Shown here piece by piece: positions 36,955 through 48,575 of a stretch of DNA of 64,000 bases. Source of the DNA: Argentina anserina. Taxonomy: Eukaryota > Streptophyta > Magnoliopsida > Rosales > Rosaceae. The position numbers were made by a program, and so were the translations under genes. The notes beneath the pieces are model-generated. The model did no database searches. It had not been told where the DNA came from and worked only from the letters and a program-made list of their open reading frames with translations. Within the stretch, counting starts at the first letter, position 1; each line of letters starts with the position of its first letter. The stretch lies in the NCBI RefSeq assembly GCF_933775445.1, contig NW_026089480.1, forward strand, positions 62,001-126,000, given 5' to 3'.

Positions 36955-38295
36955 CATCAGAAAGCAGTTCACAACGATTTTCAAATGAGAATTGAAAAGA
37001 TAAACAATTGGAATAGTAAAGATACGGAAACGATGTAAAGATACTCAGTTTGAAAGAAACACACTCCGACACTTGCAAAACTCTCAAATTCAATAGAAAC
37101 TCGCATCTGAAATCCGTTCAGAAAGATATTCAAATGAGAATTGAAAAGATAGACAGTTGGAATAGTAAAGATACGCAAACGATGTAAAGATACTCAGTTT
37201 GAAAGAAACACACTCCCACACTTGCAAAACTCTCAAATTCAATAGAAACTCGCATCAGAACGTCTTACAGAAAGATACTCAAATGAGAATTGAAAAGATA
37301 CACAATTGGAATAGTAAAGATACGCAAACGATGTAAAGATAGTCAGTTTGAAAGAAATACACTCCCACACTTGCAAAACTCTCAAAATCAATAGAAACTC
37401 GCATCAGAAAGCCGTTCAGAAAGATACTCAAACGAGAATTGAAAAGATACACAATTGTAATAGTAAAGGTACGCAAACGATGTAAAGATACTCAGTTTGA
37501 AAGAAACACACTCCCACACTTGCAAAACTCTCAAATTTAATAGAAACTCGCATCAGAACGTCTTACAGAAAGATACTCAAATGAGAATTGAAAAGATACA
37601 CAATTGGAATAGTAAAGATACGCAAACGATGTAAAGATAGTCAGTTTGAAAGAAACACACTCCAACACTTGCAAAACTCTCAAATTCAATAGAAACTCGC
37701 ATCTGAAATCCGTTCAGAAAGATACTCAAACGAGAATTGAAAAGATACACAATTGGAATAGTAAAGATACGCAAACGATGTAAAGATACTCAGTTTGAAA
37801 GAAACACACTCCCACACTTGCAAAACTCTCAAATTCAATAGAAACTCGCATCAGAAAGCCGTTCACAACGATATTCAAATGAGAATTGAAAAGATAGACA
37901 ATTGGAATAGTAAAGATACGCAAACGATGTAAAGATACTCAGTTTGAAAGAAACACACTCCCACACTTGCAAAACTCTCAAATTCAATAGAAACTCGCAT
38001 CAGAACGTCTTACAGAAAGATACTCATATGAGAATTGAAAAGATACACAGTTGGAATAGTAAAGATACGCAAACGATGTAAAGATACTCAGTTTGAAAGA
38101 AACACACTCTGACACTTGCAAAACTCCTAAAATCAATAGAAACTCGCATCTGGAATCCGTTCAGAACGATACTCAAACGAGAATTGAAAAGATAGACAAT
38201 TGGAATAGTAAAGATACGCAAACGATGTAAAGATACTCAGTTTGAAAGAAACACACTCCCACACTTGCAAAACTCTCAAATTCAATTGAAACTCG
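36955..38295 (+). repeat. Nine-monomer block (1,341 bp), left copy
   Basis: It begins with aaagcagttcacaacgattttc and gatacggaaacg. It continues through aaaggtacgc and catatgag monomers and recurs at 42318-43658, offset 5,363 bp. Its first four monomers are also found at 39338, 40975 and 63168. Confidence 0.85.
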
Positions 38296-39337
38296 CATCA
38301 GAAAGCCGTTCAGAAAGATACTGAAACGAGAATTGAAAAGAAACACAATTGTAATAGTAAACATACGCAAACGATGTAAAGATACTCAGTTTGAAAGAAA
38401 CACACTCCCACACTTGCAAAACTCTCAAATTCAATAGAAACTCGCATCTGAAATCCGTTCAGAACGATACTCAAATGAGAATTGAAAAGATAGACAGTTG
38501 GAATAGTAAAGATACGCAAACGATGTAAAGATACTCAGTTTGAAAGAAACACACTCCTTACTTGCAAAACTCTCAAATTCAATAGAAACTCGCATCAGAA
38601 CGTCTTACAGAAAGATACTCAAACGAGAATTGAAAAGATACACAATTGTAATAGTAAAGATACGCAAACGATGTAAAGATACTCAGTTTGAAAGAAACAC
38701 ACTCCCACACTTGCAAAACTCTTAAATTCAATAGAAACTCGCATCAGAACGTCATACAGAAAGATACTCAAATGAGAATTGAAAAGATACACAATTGGAA
38801 TAGTAAAGATACGCAAACGATGTAAAGATAGTCAGTTTGAAAGAAATACACTCCCACACTTGCAAAACTCTCAAAATCAATAGAAACTCGCATCAGAAAG
38901 CCATTCAGAAAGATACTCAAACGAGAATTGAAAAGATACACAATTGTAATAGTAAAGATACGCAAACGATGTAAAGATACTCAGTTTGAAAGAAACACAC
39001 TCCCACACTTGCAAAACTCTCAAATTTAATAGAAACTCGCGTCAGAAAGCCGTTCACAACGATATTCAAATGAGAATTGAAAAGATAGACAATTGGAATA
39101 GTAAAGATACGCAAACGATGTAAAGATACTCAGTTTGAAAGAAACACACTCCCACACTTGCAAAACTCTCAAATTCAATAGAAACTCGCATCAGAAAGCC
39201 GTTCACAACGATATTCAAATGAGAATTGAAAAGATAGACAATTGGAATAGTAAAGATACGCAAACGATGTAAAGATACTCAGTTTGAAAGAAACACACTC
39301 CCACACTTGCAAAACTCTCAAATTCAATAGAAACTCG
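37998..39337 (+). repeat. Nine-monomer block (1,340 bp), right copy
   Basis: It matches 34572-35911, including the 148-bp ctccttacttg monomer at 38445 and the tcgcgtcag head. Private differences are cgtcatacag at about 38753 and aagccattcag at about 38900. Confidence 0.85.
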
Positions 39338-40229
39338 CATCAGAAAGCAGTTCACAACGATTTTCAAATGAGAATTGAAAAGATAAACAATTGGAATAGT
39401 AAAGATACGGAAACGATGTAAAGATACTCAGTTTGAAAGAAACACACTCCGACACTTGCAAAACTCTCAAATTCAATAGAAACTCGCATCTGAAATCCGT
39501 TCAGAAAGATACTCAAATGAGAATTGAAAAGATAGACAGTTGGAATAGTAAAGATACGCAAACGATGTAAAGATACTCAGTTTGAAAGAAACACACTCCC
39601 ACACTTGCAAAACTCTCAAATTCAATAGAAACTCGCATCAGAACGTCTTACAGAAAGATACTCAAATGAGAATTGAAAAGATACACAATTGGAATAGTAA
39701 AGATACGCAAACGATGTAAAGATAGTCAGTTTGAAAGAAATACACTCCCACACTTGCAAAACTCTCAAAATCAATAGAAACTCGCATCAGAAAGCCGTTC
39801 AGAAAGATACTCAAACGAGAATTGAAAAGATACACAATTGTAATAGTAAAGGTACGCAAACGATGTAAAGATACTCAGTTTGAAAGAAACACACTCCCAC
39901 ACTTGCAAAACTCTCAAATTTAATAGAAACTCGCATCAGAACGTCTTACAGAAAGATACTCAAATGAGAATTGAAAAGATACACAATTGGAATAGTAAAG
40001 ATACGCAAACGATGTAAAGATAGTCAGTTTGAAAGAAACACACTCCTTACTTGCAAAACTCTCAAATTCAATAGAAACTCGCATCTGAAATCCGTTCAGA
40101 ACGATACTCAAATGAGAATTGAAAAGATAGACAGTTGGAATAGTAAAGATACGCAAACGATGTAAAGATACTAAGTTTGAAAGAAACACACTCCTTACTT
40201 GCAAAACTCTCAAATTCAATAGAAACTCG
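38593..40229 (+). repeat. 11-monomer HOR of 1,637 bp, copy 1
   Basis: The unit is 11 x 149 minus 2 because its last two monomers each have ctccttacttg, one base short. It recurs directly at 40230. Monomer types are quite different from the left-hand 1,642-bp 11-mer: tcgcgtcag, ttcacaacgatattc, gatacggaaacg, aaatacactccc and aaaggtacgc. The equal monomer number is therefore coincidence or a separate amplification. Confidence 0.86.
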
Positions 40230-41719
40230 CATCAGAACGTCTTACAGAAAGATACTCAAACGAGAATTGAAAAGATACACAATTGTAATAGTAAAGATAC
40301 GCAAACGATGTAAAGATACTCAGTTTGAAAGAAACACACTCCCACACTTGCAAAACTCTCAAATTCAATAGAAACTCGCATCAGAACGTCTTACAGAAAG
40401 ATACTCAAATGAGAATTGAAAAGATACACAATTGGAATAGTAAAGATACGCAAACGATGTAAAGATAGTCAGTTTGAAAGAAATACACTCCCACACTTGC
40501 AAAACTCTCAAAATCAATAGAAACTCGCATCAGAAAGCCGTTCAGAAAGATACTCAAACGAGAATTGAAAAGATACACAATTGTAATAGTAAAGATACGC
40601 AAACGATGTAAAGATACTCAGTTTGAAAGAAACACACTCCCACACTTGCAAAACTCTCAAATTTAATAGAAACTCGCGTCAGAAAGCCGTTCACAACGAT
40701 ATTCAAATGAGAATTGAAAAGATAGACAATTGGAATAGTAAAGATACGCAAACGATGTAAAGATACTCAGTTTGAAAGAAACACACTCCCACACTTGCAA
40801 AACTCTCAAATTCAATAGAAACTCGCATCAGAAAGCCGTTCACAACGATATTCAAATGAGAATTGAAAAGATAGACAATTGGAATAGTAAAGATACGCAA
40901 ACGATGTAAAGATACTCAGTTTGAAAGAAACACACTCCCACACTTGCAAAACTCTCAAATTCAATAGAAACTCGCATCAGAAAGCAGTTCACAACGATTT
41001 TCAAATGAGAATTGAAAAGATAAACAATTGGAATAGTAAAGATACGGAAACGATGTAAAGATACTCAGTTTGAAAGAAACACACTCCGACACTTGCAAAA
41101 CTCTCAAATTCAATAGAAACTCGCATCTGAAATCCGTTCAGAAAGATACTCAAATGAGAATTGAAAAGATAGACAGTTGGAATAGTAAAGATACGCAAAC
41201 GATGTAAAGATACTCAGTTTGAAAGAAACACACTCCCACACTTGCAAAACTCTCAAATTCAATAGAAACTCGCATCAGAACGTCTTACAGAAAGATACTC
41301 AAATGAGAATTGAAAAGATACACAATTGGAATAGTAAAGATACGCAAACGATGTAAAGATAGTCAGTTTGAAAGAAATACACTCCCACACTTGCAAAACT
41401 CTCAAAATCAATAGAAACTCGCATCAGAAAGCCGTTCAGAAAGATACTCAAACGAGAATTGAAAAGATACACAATTGTAATAGTAAAGGTACGCAAACGA
41501 TGTAAAGATACTCAGTTTGAAAGAAACACACTCCCACACTTGCAAAACTCTCAAATTTAATAGAAACTCGCATCAGAACGTCTTACAGAAAGATACTCAA
41601 ATGAGAATTGAAAAGATACACAATTGGAATAGTAAAGATACGCAAACGATGTAAAGATAGTCAGTTTGAAAGAAACACACTCCAACACTTGCAAAACTCT
41701 CAAAATCAATAGAAACTCG
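40230..41719 (+). repeat. 11-monomer HOR of 1,637 bp, copy 2 (partial)
   Basis: It follows copy 1 for ten monomers, then diverges: the monomer at 41571 has ctccaacac and aaaatcaat where copy 1 has ctccttac. The part 40379-41570 is also found 22,193 bp to the right at 62572-63763. Confidence 0.86.
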
Positions 41720-42317
41720 CATCTGAAATCCGTTCAGAAAGATACTCAAACGAGAATTGAAAAAGATACACAATTGGAATAGTAAAGATACGCAAACGAT
41801 GTAAAGATAGTCAGTTTGAAAGAAATACACTCCCACACTTGCAAAACTCTCAAAATCAATAGAAACTCGCATCAGAAAGCCGTTCAGAAAGTTACTCAAA
41901 CGAGAATTGAAAAGATACACAATTGTAATAGTAAAGATACGCAAACGATGTAAAGATACTCAGTTTGAAAGAAACACACTCCCACACTTGCAAAACTCTC
42001 AAATTTAATAGAAACTCGCGTCAGAAAGCCGTTCACAACGATATTCAAATGAGAATTGAAAAGATAGACAATTGGAATAGTAAAGATACGCAAACGATGT
42101 AAAGATACTCAGTTTGAAAGAAACACACTCCCCACACTTGCAAAACTCTCAAATTCAATAGAAACTCGCATCAGAAAGCGTTCACAACGATATTCAAATG
42201 AGAATTGAAAAGATAGACCAATTGGAATAGTAAAGATACGCAAACGATGTAAAGATACTCAGTTTGAAAGAAACACACTCCCACACTTGCAAAACTCTCA
42301 AATTCAATAGAAACTCG
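41720..42317 (+). repeat. Four monomers with clustered 1-bp indels
   Basis: This is a copy of 40528-40974 and its left neighbour, offset about 1,342 bp. It has four single-base indels in about 460 bases: A5 instead of A4 at 41760-41764, C4 instead of C3 at 42130-42133, a lost C at about 42179 and an extra C at 42218-42219. It also has gttactc for gatactc at 41890. The extra A shifts the reverse-strand frame and creates a 115-codon open frame (41597-41944), the longest in the window, which I regard as accidental. Confidence 0.82.
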
Positions 42318-43658
42318 CATCAGAAAGCAGTTCACAACGATTTTCAAATGAGAATTGAAAAGATAAACAATTGGAATAGTAAAGATACGGAAACGATGTA
42401 AAGATACTCAGTTTGAAAGAAACACACTCCGACACTTGCAAAACTCTCAAATTCAATAGAAACTCGTATCTGAAATCCGTTCAGAAAGATACTCAAATGA
42501 GAATTGAAAAGATAGACAGTTGGAATAGTAAAGATACGCAAACGATGTAAAGATACTCAGTTTGAAAGAAACACACTCCCACACTTGCAAAACTCTAAAA
42601 TTCAATAGAAACTCGCATCAGAACGTCTTACAGAAAGATACTCAAATGAGAATTGAAAAGATACACAATTGGAATAGTAAAGATACGCAAACGATGTAAA
42701 GATAGTCAGTTTGAAAGAAATAAACTCCCACACTTGCAAAACTCTCAAAATCAATAGAAACTCGCATCAGAAAGCCGTTCAGAAAGATACTCAAACGAGA
42801 ATTGAAAAGATACACAATTGTAATAGTAAAGGTACGCAAACGATGTAAAGATACTCAGTTTGAAAGAAACACACTCCCACACTTGCAAAACTCTCAAATT
42901 TAATAGAAACTCGCATCAGAACGTCTTACAGAAAGATACTCAAATGAGAATTGAAAATATACACAATTGGAATAGTAAAGATACGCAAACGATGTAAAGA
43001 TAGTCAGTTTGAAAGAAACACACTCCAACACTTGCAAAACTCTCAAATTCAATAGAAACTCGCATCTGAAATCCGTTCAGAAAGATACTCAAACGAGAAT
43101 TGAAAAGATACACAATTGGAATAGTAAAGATACGCAAACGATGTAAAGATACTCAGTTTGAAAGAAACACACTCCCACACTTGCAAAACTCTCAAATTCA
43201 ATAGAAACTCGCATCAGAAAGCCGTTCACAACGATATTCAAATGAGAATTGAAAAGATAGACAATTGGAATAGTAAAGATACGCAAACGATGTAAAGATA
43301 CTCAGTTTGAAAGAAACACACTCCCACACTTGCAAAACTCTCAAATTCAATAGAAACTCGCATCAGAACGTCTTACAGAAAGATACTCATATGAGAATTG
43401 AAAAGATACACAGTTGGAATAGTAAAGATACGCAAACGATGTAAAGATACTCAGTTTGAAAGAAACACACTCTGACACTTGCAAAACTCCTAAAATCAAT
43501 AGAAACTCGCATCTGGAATCCGTTCAGAACGATACTCAAACGAGAATTGAAAAGATAGACAATTGGAATAGTAAAGATACGCAAACGATGTAAAGATACT
43601 CAGTTTGAAAGAAACACACTCCCACACTTGCAAAACTCTCAAATTCAATTGAAACTCG
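42318..43658 (+). repeat. Nine-monomer block (1,341 bp), right copy
   Basis: It matches 36955-38295 at an offset of 5,363 bp, ending with the catatgag and tggaatccgttcagaacg monomers. Private changes include tcgtatctg at about 42466, aactctaaaattc at about 42595, aaataaactccc at about 42720 and gaaaatatacac at about 42955. Confidence 0.84.
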
Positions 43659-46042
43659 CATCAGAAAGCCGTTCAGAAAGATACTCAAACGAGAATTGAA
43701 AAGATACACAATTGGAATAGTAAAGATACGCAAACGATGTAAAGATACTCAGTTTGAAAGAAACACACTCCCACACTTGCAAAACTCTCAAATTCAATAG
43801 AAACTCGCATCAGAAAGCCGTTCACAACGATATTCAAATGAGAATTGAAAAGATAGACAATTGGAATAGTAAAGATACGCAAACGATGTAAAGATACTCA
43901 GTTTGAAAGAAACACACTCCCACACTTGCAAAACTCTCAAATTTAATAGAAACTCGCATCAGAACGTCTTACAGAAAGATACTCAAATGAGAATTGAAAA
44001 TATACACAATTGGAATAGTAAAGATACGCAAACGATGTAAAGATAGTCAGTTTGAAAGAAATACACTCCCACACTTGCAAAACTCTCAAAATCAATAGAA
44101 ACTCGCATCAGAAAGCCGTTCAGAAAGATACTCAAACGAGAATTGAAAAGATACACAATTGTAATAGTAAAGGTACGCAAACGATGTAAAGATACTCAGT
44201 TTGAAAGAAACACACTCCCACACTTGCAAAACTCTCAAATTTAATAGAAACTCGCATCAGAACGTCTTACAGAAAGATACTCAAATGAGAATTGAAAAGA
44301 TACACAATTGGAATAGTAAAGATACGCAAACGATGTAAAGATAGTCAGTTTGAAATAAACACACTCCCACACTTGCAAAACTCTCAAATTCAATAGAAAC
44401 TCGCATCTGAAATCCGTTCAGAAAGATACTCAAACGAGAATTGAAAAGATACACAATTGGAATAGTAAAGATACGCAAACGATGTAAAGATACTCAGTTT
44501 GAAAGAAACACACTCCCACACTTGCAAAACTCTCAAATTTAATAGAAACTCGCATCAGAACGTCTTACAGAAAAATACTCAAACGAGAATTCAAAAGATA
44601 CGTAATTGGAATAGTAAAGATACGCAAACGATGTAAAGATAGTCAGTTTGAAATAAACACACTCCCACACTTGCAAAACTCTCAAATTCAATAGAAACTC
44701 GCATCTGAAATCCGTTCAGAAAGATACTCAAACGAGAATTGAAAAGATACACAATTGGAATAGTAAAGATACGCAAACGATGTAAAGATAGTCAGTTTGA
44801 AAGAAATACACTCCCACACTTGCAAAACTCTCAAATTCAATAGAAACTCGCATCAGAAAGCCGTTCAGAAAGATACTCAAACGAGAATTGAAAAGATACA
44901 CAATTGTAATAGTAAAGGTACGCAAACGATGTAAAGATACTCAGTTTGAAAGAAACACACTCCCACACTTGCAAAACTCTCAAATTCAATAGAAACTCGC
45001 ATCAGAAAGCCTTACAAAAAGATACTCAAATGAGAATTGAAAAGATAGACAGTTGGAATAGTAAAGATACGCAAACGATGTAAAGATACTCAGTTTGAAA
45101 GAAACACACTCCTACACTTGCAAAACTCTCAAATTCAATAGAAACTCGCATCTGAAATCCGTTCAGAAAGATACTCAAACGAGAATTGAAAAGATACACA
45201 ATTGGAATAGTAAAGATACGCAAACGATGTAAAGATACTAAGTTTGAAAGAAACACACTCCCACACTTGCAAAACTCTCAAATTCAATAGAAACTCGCAT
45301 CAGAAAGCCGTTCACAACGATATTCAAATGAGAATTGAAAAGATAGACAATTGGAATAGTAAAGATACGCAAACGATGTAAAGATACTCAGTTTGAAAGA
45401 AACACACTCCCACACTTGCAAAACTCTCAAATTCAATAGAAACTCGCATCAGAAAGCCGTTCACAACGATATTCAAATGAGAATTGAAAAGATAGACAAT
45501 TGGAATAGTAAAGATACGAAAACGATGTAAAGATACTCAGGTTGAAAGAAACACACTCCGACACTTGCAAAACTCTCAAATTCAATAGAAACTCGCATCT
45601 GAAATCCGTTCAGAAAGATACTCAAACGAGAATTGAAAAGATACACAATTGTAATAGTAAAGATACGCAAACGATGTAAAGATACTCAGTTTGAAAGAAA
45701 CACACTCCCACACTTGCAAAACTCTCAAATTCAATAGAAACTCGCATCAGAACGTCTTACAGAAAGATACTCATATGAGAATTGAAAAGATACACAGTTG
45801 GAATAGTAAAGATACGCAAACGATGTAAAGATACTCAGTTTGAAAGAAACACACTCCGACACTTGCAAAACTCCTAAAATCAATAGAAACTCGCATCTGA
45901 AATCCGTTCAGAACGATACTCAAACGAGAATTGAAAAGATAGACAATTGGAATAGTAAAGATACGCAAACGATGTAAAGATACTCAGTTTGGAAGAAACA
46001 CACTCCAACACTTGCAAAACTCTCAAATTCAATAGAAACTCG
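43659..46042 (+). repeat. Sixteen heterogeneous monomers
   Basis: Types from the 35-43 kb domain (aaatacactccc, aaaggtacgc) give way to types of the right-hand HOR (ttcacaacgatattc, ctcatatgag, gatacgaaaacg with ctcaggttg). gaaataaacac occurs in two monomers (44255 and 44553). I see no clean repeat order, so this looks like the transition between two homogenised domains. Confidence 0.78.
45770..45779. repeat. Perfect 10-bp palindrome CTCATATGAG (first of the dense series)
   Basis: In many monomers right of 31 kb, positions 26-35 read CTCATATGAG, its own reverse complement. The common forms CTCAAATGAG and CTCATTTGAG keep the four-base arms with an asymmetric centre. Other examples start 25 bases into the monomers at 46639, 46937, 47980, 48725, 49172, 51701, 52148, 54677, 55124, 57508 and 60339. 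The arms are too short to claim a stable cruciform. Confidence 0.7.
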
Positions 46043-47383
46043 CATCTGAAATCCGTTCAGAAAGATACTCAAACGAGAATTGAAAAGATACACAATTATA
46101 ATAGTAAAGATACGCAAACGATGTAAAGATACTCAGTTTGAAAGAAACACACTCCGACACTTGCAAAACTCTCAAATTCAATAGAAACTCGCATCTGAAA
46201 TCCGTTCACAACGATATTCAAATGAGAATTGAAAAGATACACAGTTGGAATAGTAAAGATACGCAAACGATGTAAAGATACTCAGTTTGAAAGAAACACA
46301 CTCCCACACTTGCAAAACTCTGAAATTCAATAGAAACTCGCATCAGAAAGCCGTTCACAACGATATTCAAATGAGAATTGAAAAGATAGACAATTGGAAT
46401 AGTAAAGATACGCAAACGATGTAAAGATACTCAGTTTGAAAGAAACACACTCCCACACTTGCAAAACTCTCAAATTCAATAGAAACTCGCATCAGAAAGC
46501 CGTTCACAACGATATTCAAATGAGAATTGAAAAGATAGACAATTGGAATAGTAAAGATACGAAAACGATGTAAAGATACTCAGGTTGAAAGAAACACACT
46601 CCGACACTTGCAAAACTCTCAAATTCAATAGAAACTCGCATCTGAACGTCTTACAGAAAGATACTCATATGAGAATTGAAAAGATACACAGTTGGAATAG
46701 TAAAGATACGCAAACGATGTAAAGATACTCAGTTTGAAAGAAACACACTCCCACACTTGCAAAACTCTCAAATTCAATAGAAACTCGCATCAGAAAGCCG
46801 TTCACAACGATATTCAAATGAGAATTGAAAAGATAGACAATTGGAATAGTAAAGATACGCAAACGATGTAAAGATACTCAGTTTGAAAGAAACACACTCC
46901 CACACTTGCAAAACAATCAAATTCAATAGAAACTCGCATCAGAACGTCTTACAGAAAGATACTCATATGAGAATTGAAAAGATACACAGTTGGAATAGTA
47001 AAGATACGCAAACGATGTAAAGATACTCAGTTTGAAAGAAACACACTCCCACACTTGCAAAACTCTCAAATTCAATAGAAACTCGCATCAGAACGTCTTA
47101 CAGAAAGATACTCATATGTGAATTGAAAAGATACACAGTTGGAATAGTAAAGATACGCAAACGATGTAAAGATACTCAGTTTGAAAGAAACACACTCCCA
47201 CACTTGCAAAACTCTCAAATTCAATAGAAACTCGCATCAGAACGTCTTACAGAAAGATACTCATATGTGAATTGAAAAGATACACAGTTGGAATAGTAAA
47301 GATACGCAAACGATGTAAAGATACTCAGTTTGGAAGAAACACACTCCAACACTTGCAAAACTCTCAAATTCAATAGAAACTCG
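46043..47383 (+). repeat. Nine-monomer HOR (1,341 bp), copy 1
   Basis: The order starts with acaattataatag, then ttcacaacgatattc monomers, the gatacgaaaacg/ctcaggttg unit and the tgaacgtcttac head with catatgag. Two catatgtgaattg monomers close the unit. It recurs from 47384. A private aaaacaatcaaatt occurs at about 46910. Confidence 0.83.
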
Positions 47384-48575
47384 CATCTGAAATCCGTTCA
47401 GAAAGATACTCAAACGAGAATTGAAAAGATACACAATTATAATAGTAAAGATACGCAAACGATGTAAAGATACTCAGTTTGAAAGAAACACACTCCGACA
47501 CTTGCAAAACTCTCAAATTCAATAGAAACTCGCATCTGAAATCCGTTCACAACGATATTCAAATGAGAATTGAAAAGATAGACAATTGGAATAGTAAAGA
47601 TACGCAAACGATGTAAAGATACTCAGTTTGAAAGAAACACACTCCCACACTTGCAAAACTCTCAAATTCAATAGAAACTCGCATCAGAAAGCCGTTCACA
47701 ACGATATTCAAATGAGAATTGAAAAGATAGACAATTGGAATAGTAAAGATACGCAAACGATGTAAAGATACTCAGTTTGAAAGAAACACACTCCCACACT
47801 TGCAAAACTCTCAAATTCAATAGAAACTCGCATCAGAAAGCCGTTCACAACGATATTCAAATGAGAATTGAAAAGATAGACAATTGGAATAGTAAAGATA
47901 CGAAAACGATGTAAAGATACTCAGGTTGAAAGAAACACACTCCGACACTTGCAAAACTCTCAAATTCAATAGAAACTCGCATCTGAACGTCTTACAGAAA
48001 GATACTCATATGAGAATTGAAAAGATACACAGTTGGAATAGTAAAGATACGCAAACGATGTAAAGATACTCAGTTTGAAAGAAACACACTCCCACACTTG
48101 CAAAACTCTCAAATTCAATAGAAACTCGCATCAGAAAGCCGTTCACAACGATATTCAAATGAGAATTGAAAAGATAGACAATTGGAATAGTAAAGATACG
48201 CAAACGATGTAAAGATACTCAGTTTGAAAGAAACACACTCCCACACTTGCAAAACTCTCAAATTCAATAGAAACTCGCATCAGAACGTCTTACAGAAAGA
48301 TACTCATATGAGAATTGAAAAGATACACAGTTGGAATAGTAAAGATACGCAAACGATGTAAAGATACTCAGTTTGAAAGAAACACACTCCCACACTTGCA
48401 AAACTCTCAAATTCAATAGAAACTCGCATCAGAACGTCTTATAGAAAGATACTCATATGTGAATTGAAAAGATACACAGTTGGAATAGTAAAGATACGCA
48501 AACGATGTAAAGATAGTCAGTTTGAAAGAAACACACTCCCACACTTGCAAAACTCTCAAATTCAATAGAAACTCG
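47384..48575 (+). repeat. Nine-monomer HOR (1,341 bp), copy 2 (eight monomers)
   Basis: It follows 46043-47234 at an offset of 1,341 bp. The monomer at 48427 (private cttatagaaag) has gatagtcag in its tail, as does the monomer at 51403. That places the left breakpoint of the following 2,976-bp HOR inside it. Confidence 0.82.

Noticed and set aside
38593..41719. Homology of the 1,637-bp 11-mer with the left-hand 1,642-bp 11-mer
   Set aside because: Both have 11 monomers, but the monomer types and their order differ, so the shared number is not evidence of common descent of the HOR.
41597..41944. 115-codon reverse-strand open frame, the longest in the window
   Set aside because: It spans more than two satellite monomers and exists only because an extra A at about 41764 joins two frames. 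It has no start context, no codon signature and no homologue beyond the repeat itself, and the base causing it may be a sequencing error.
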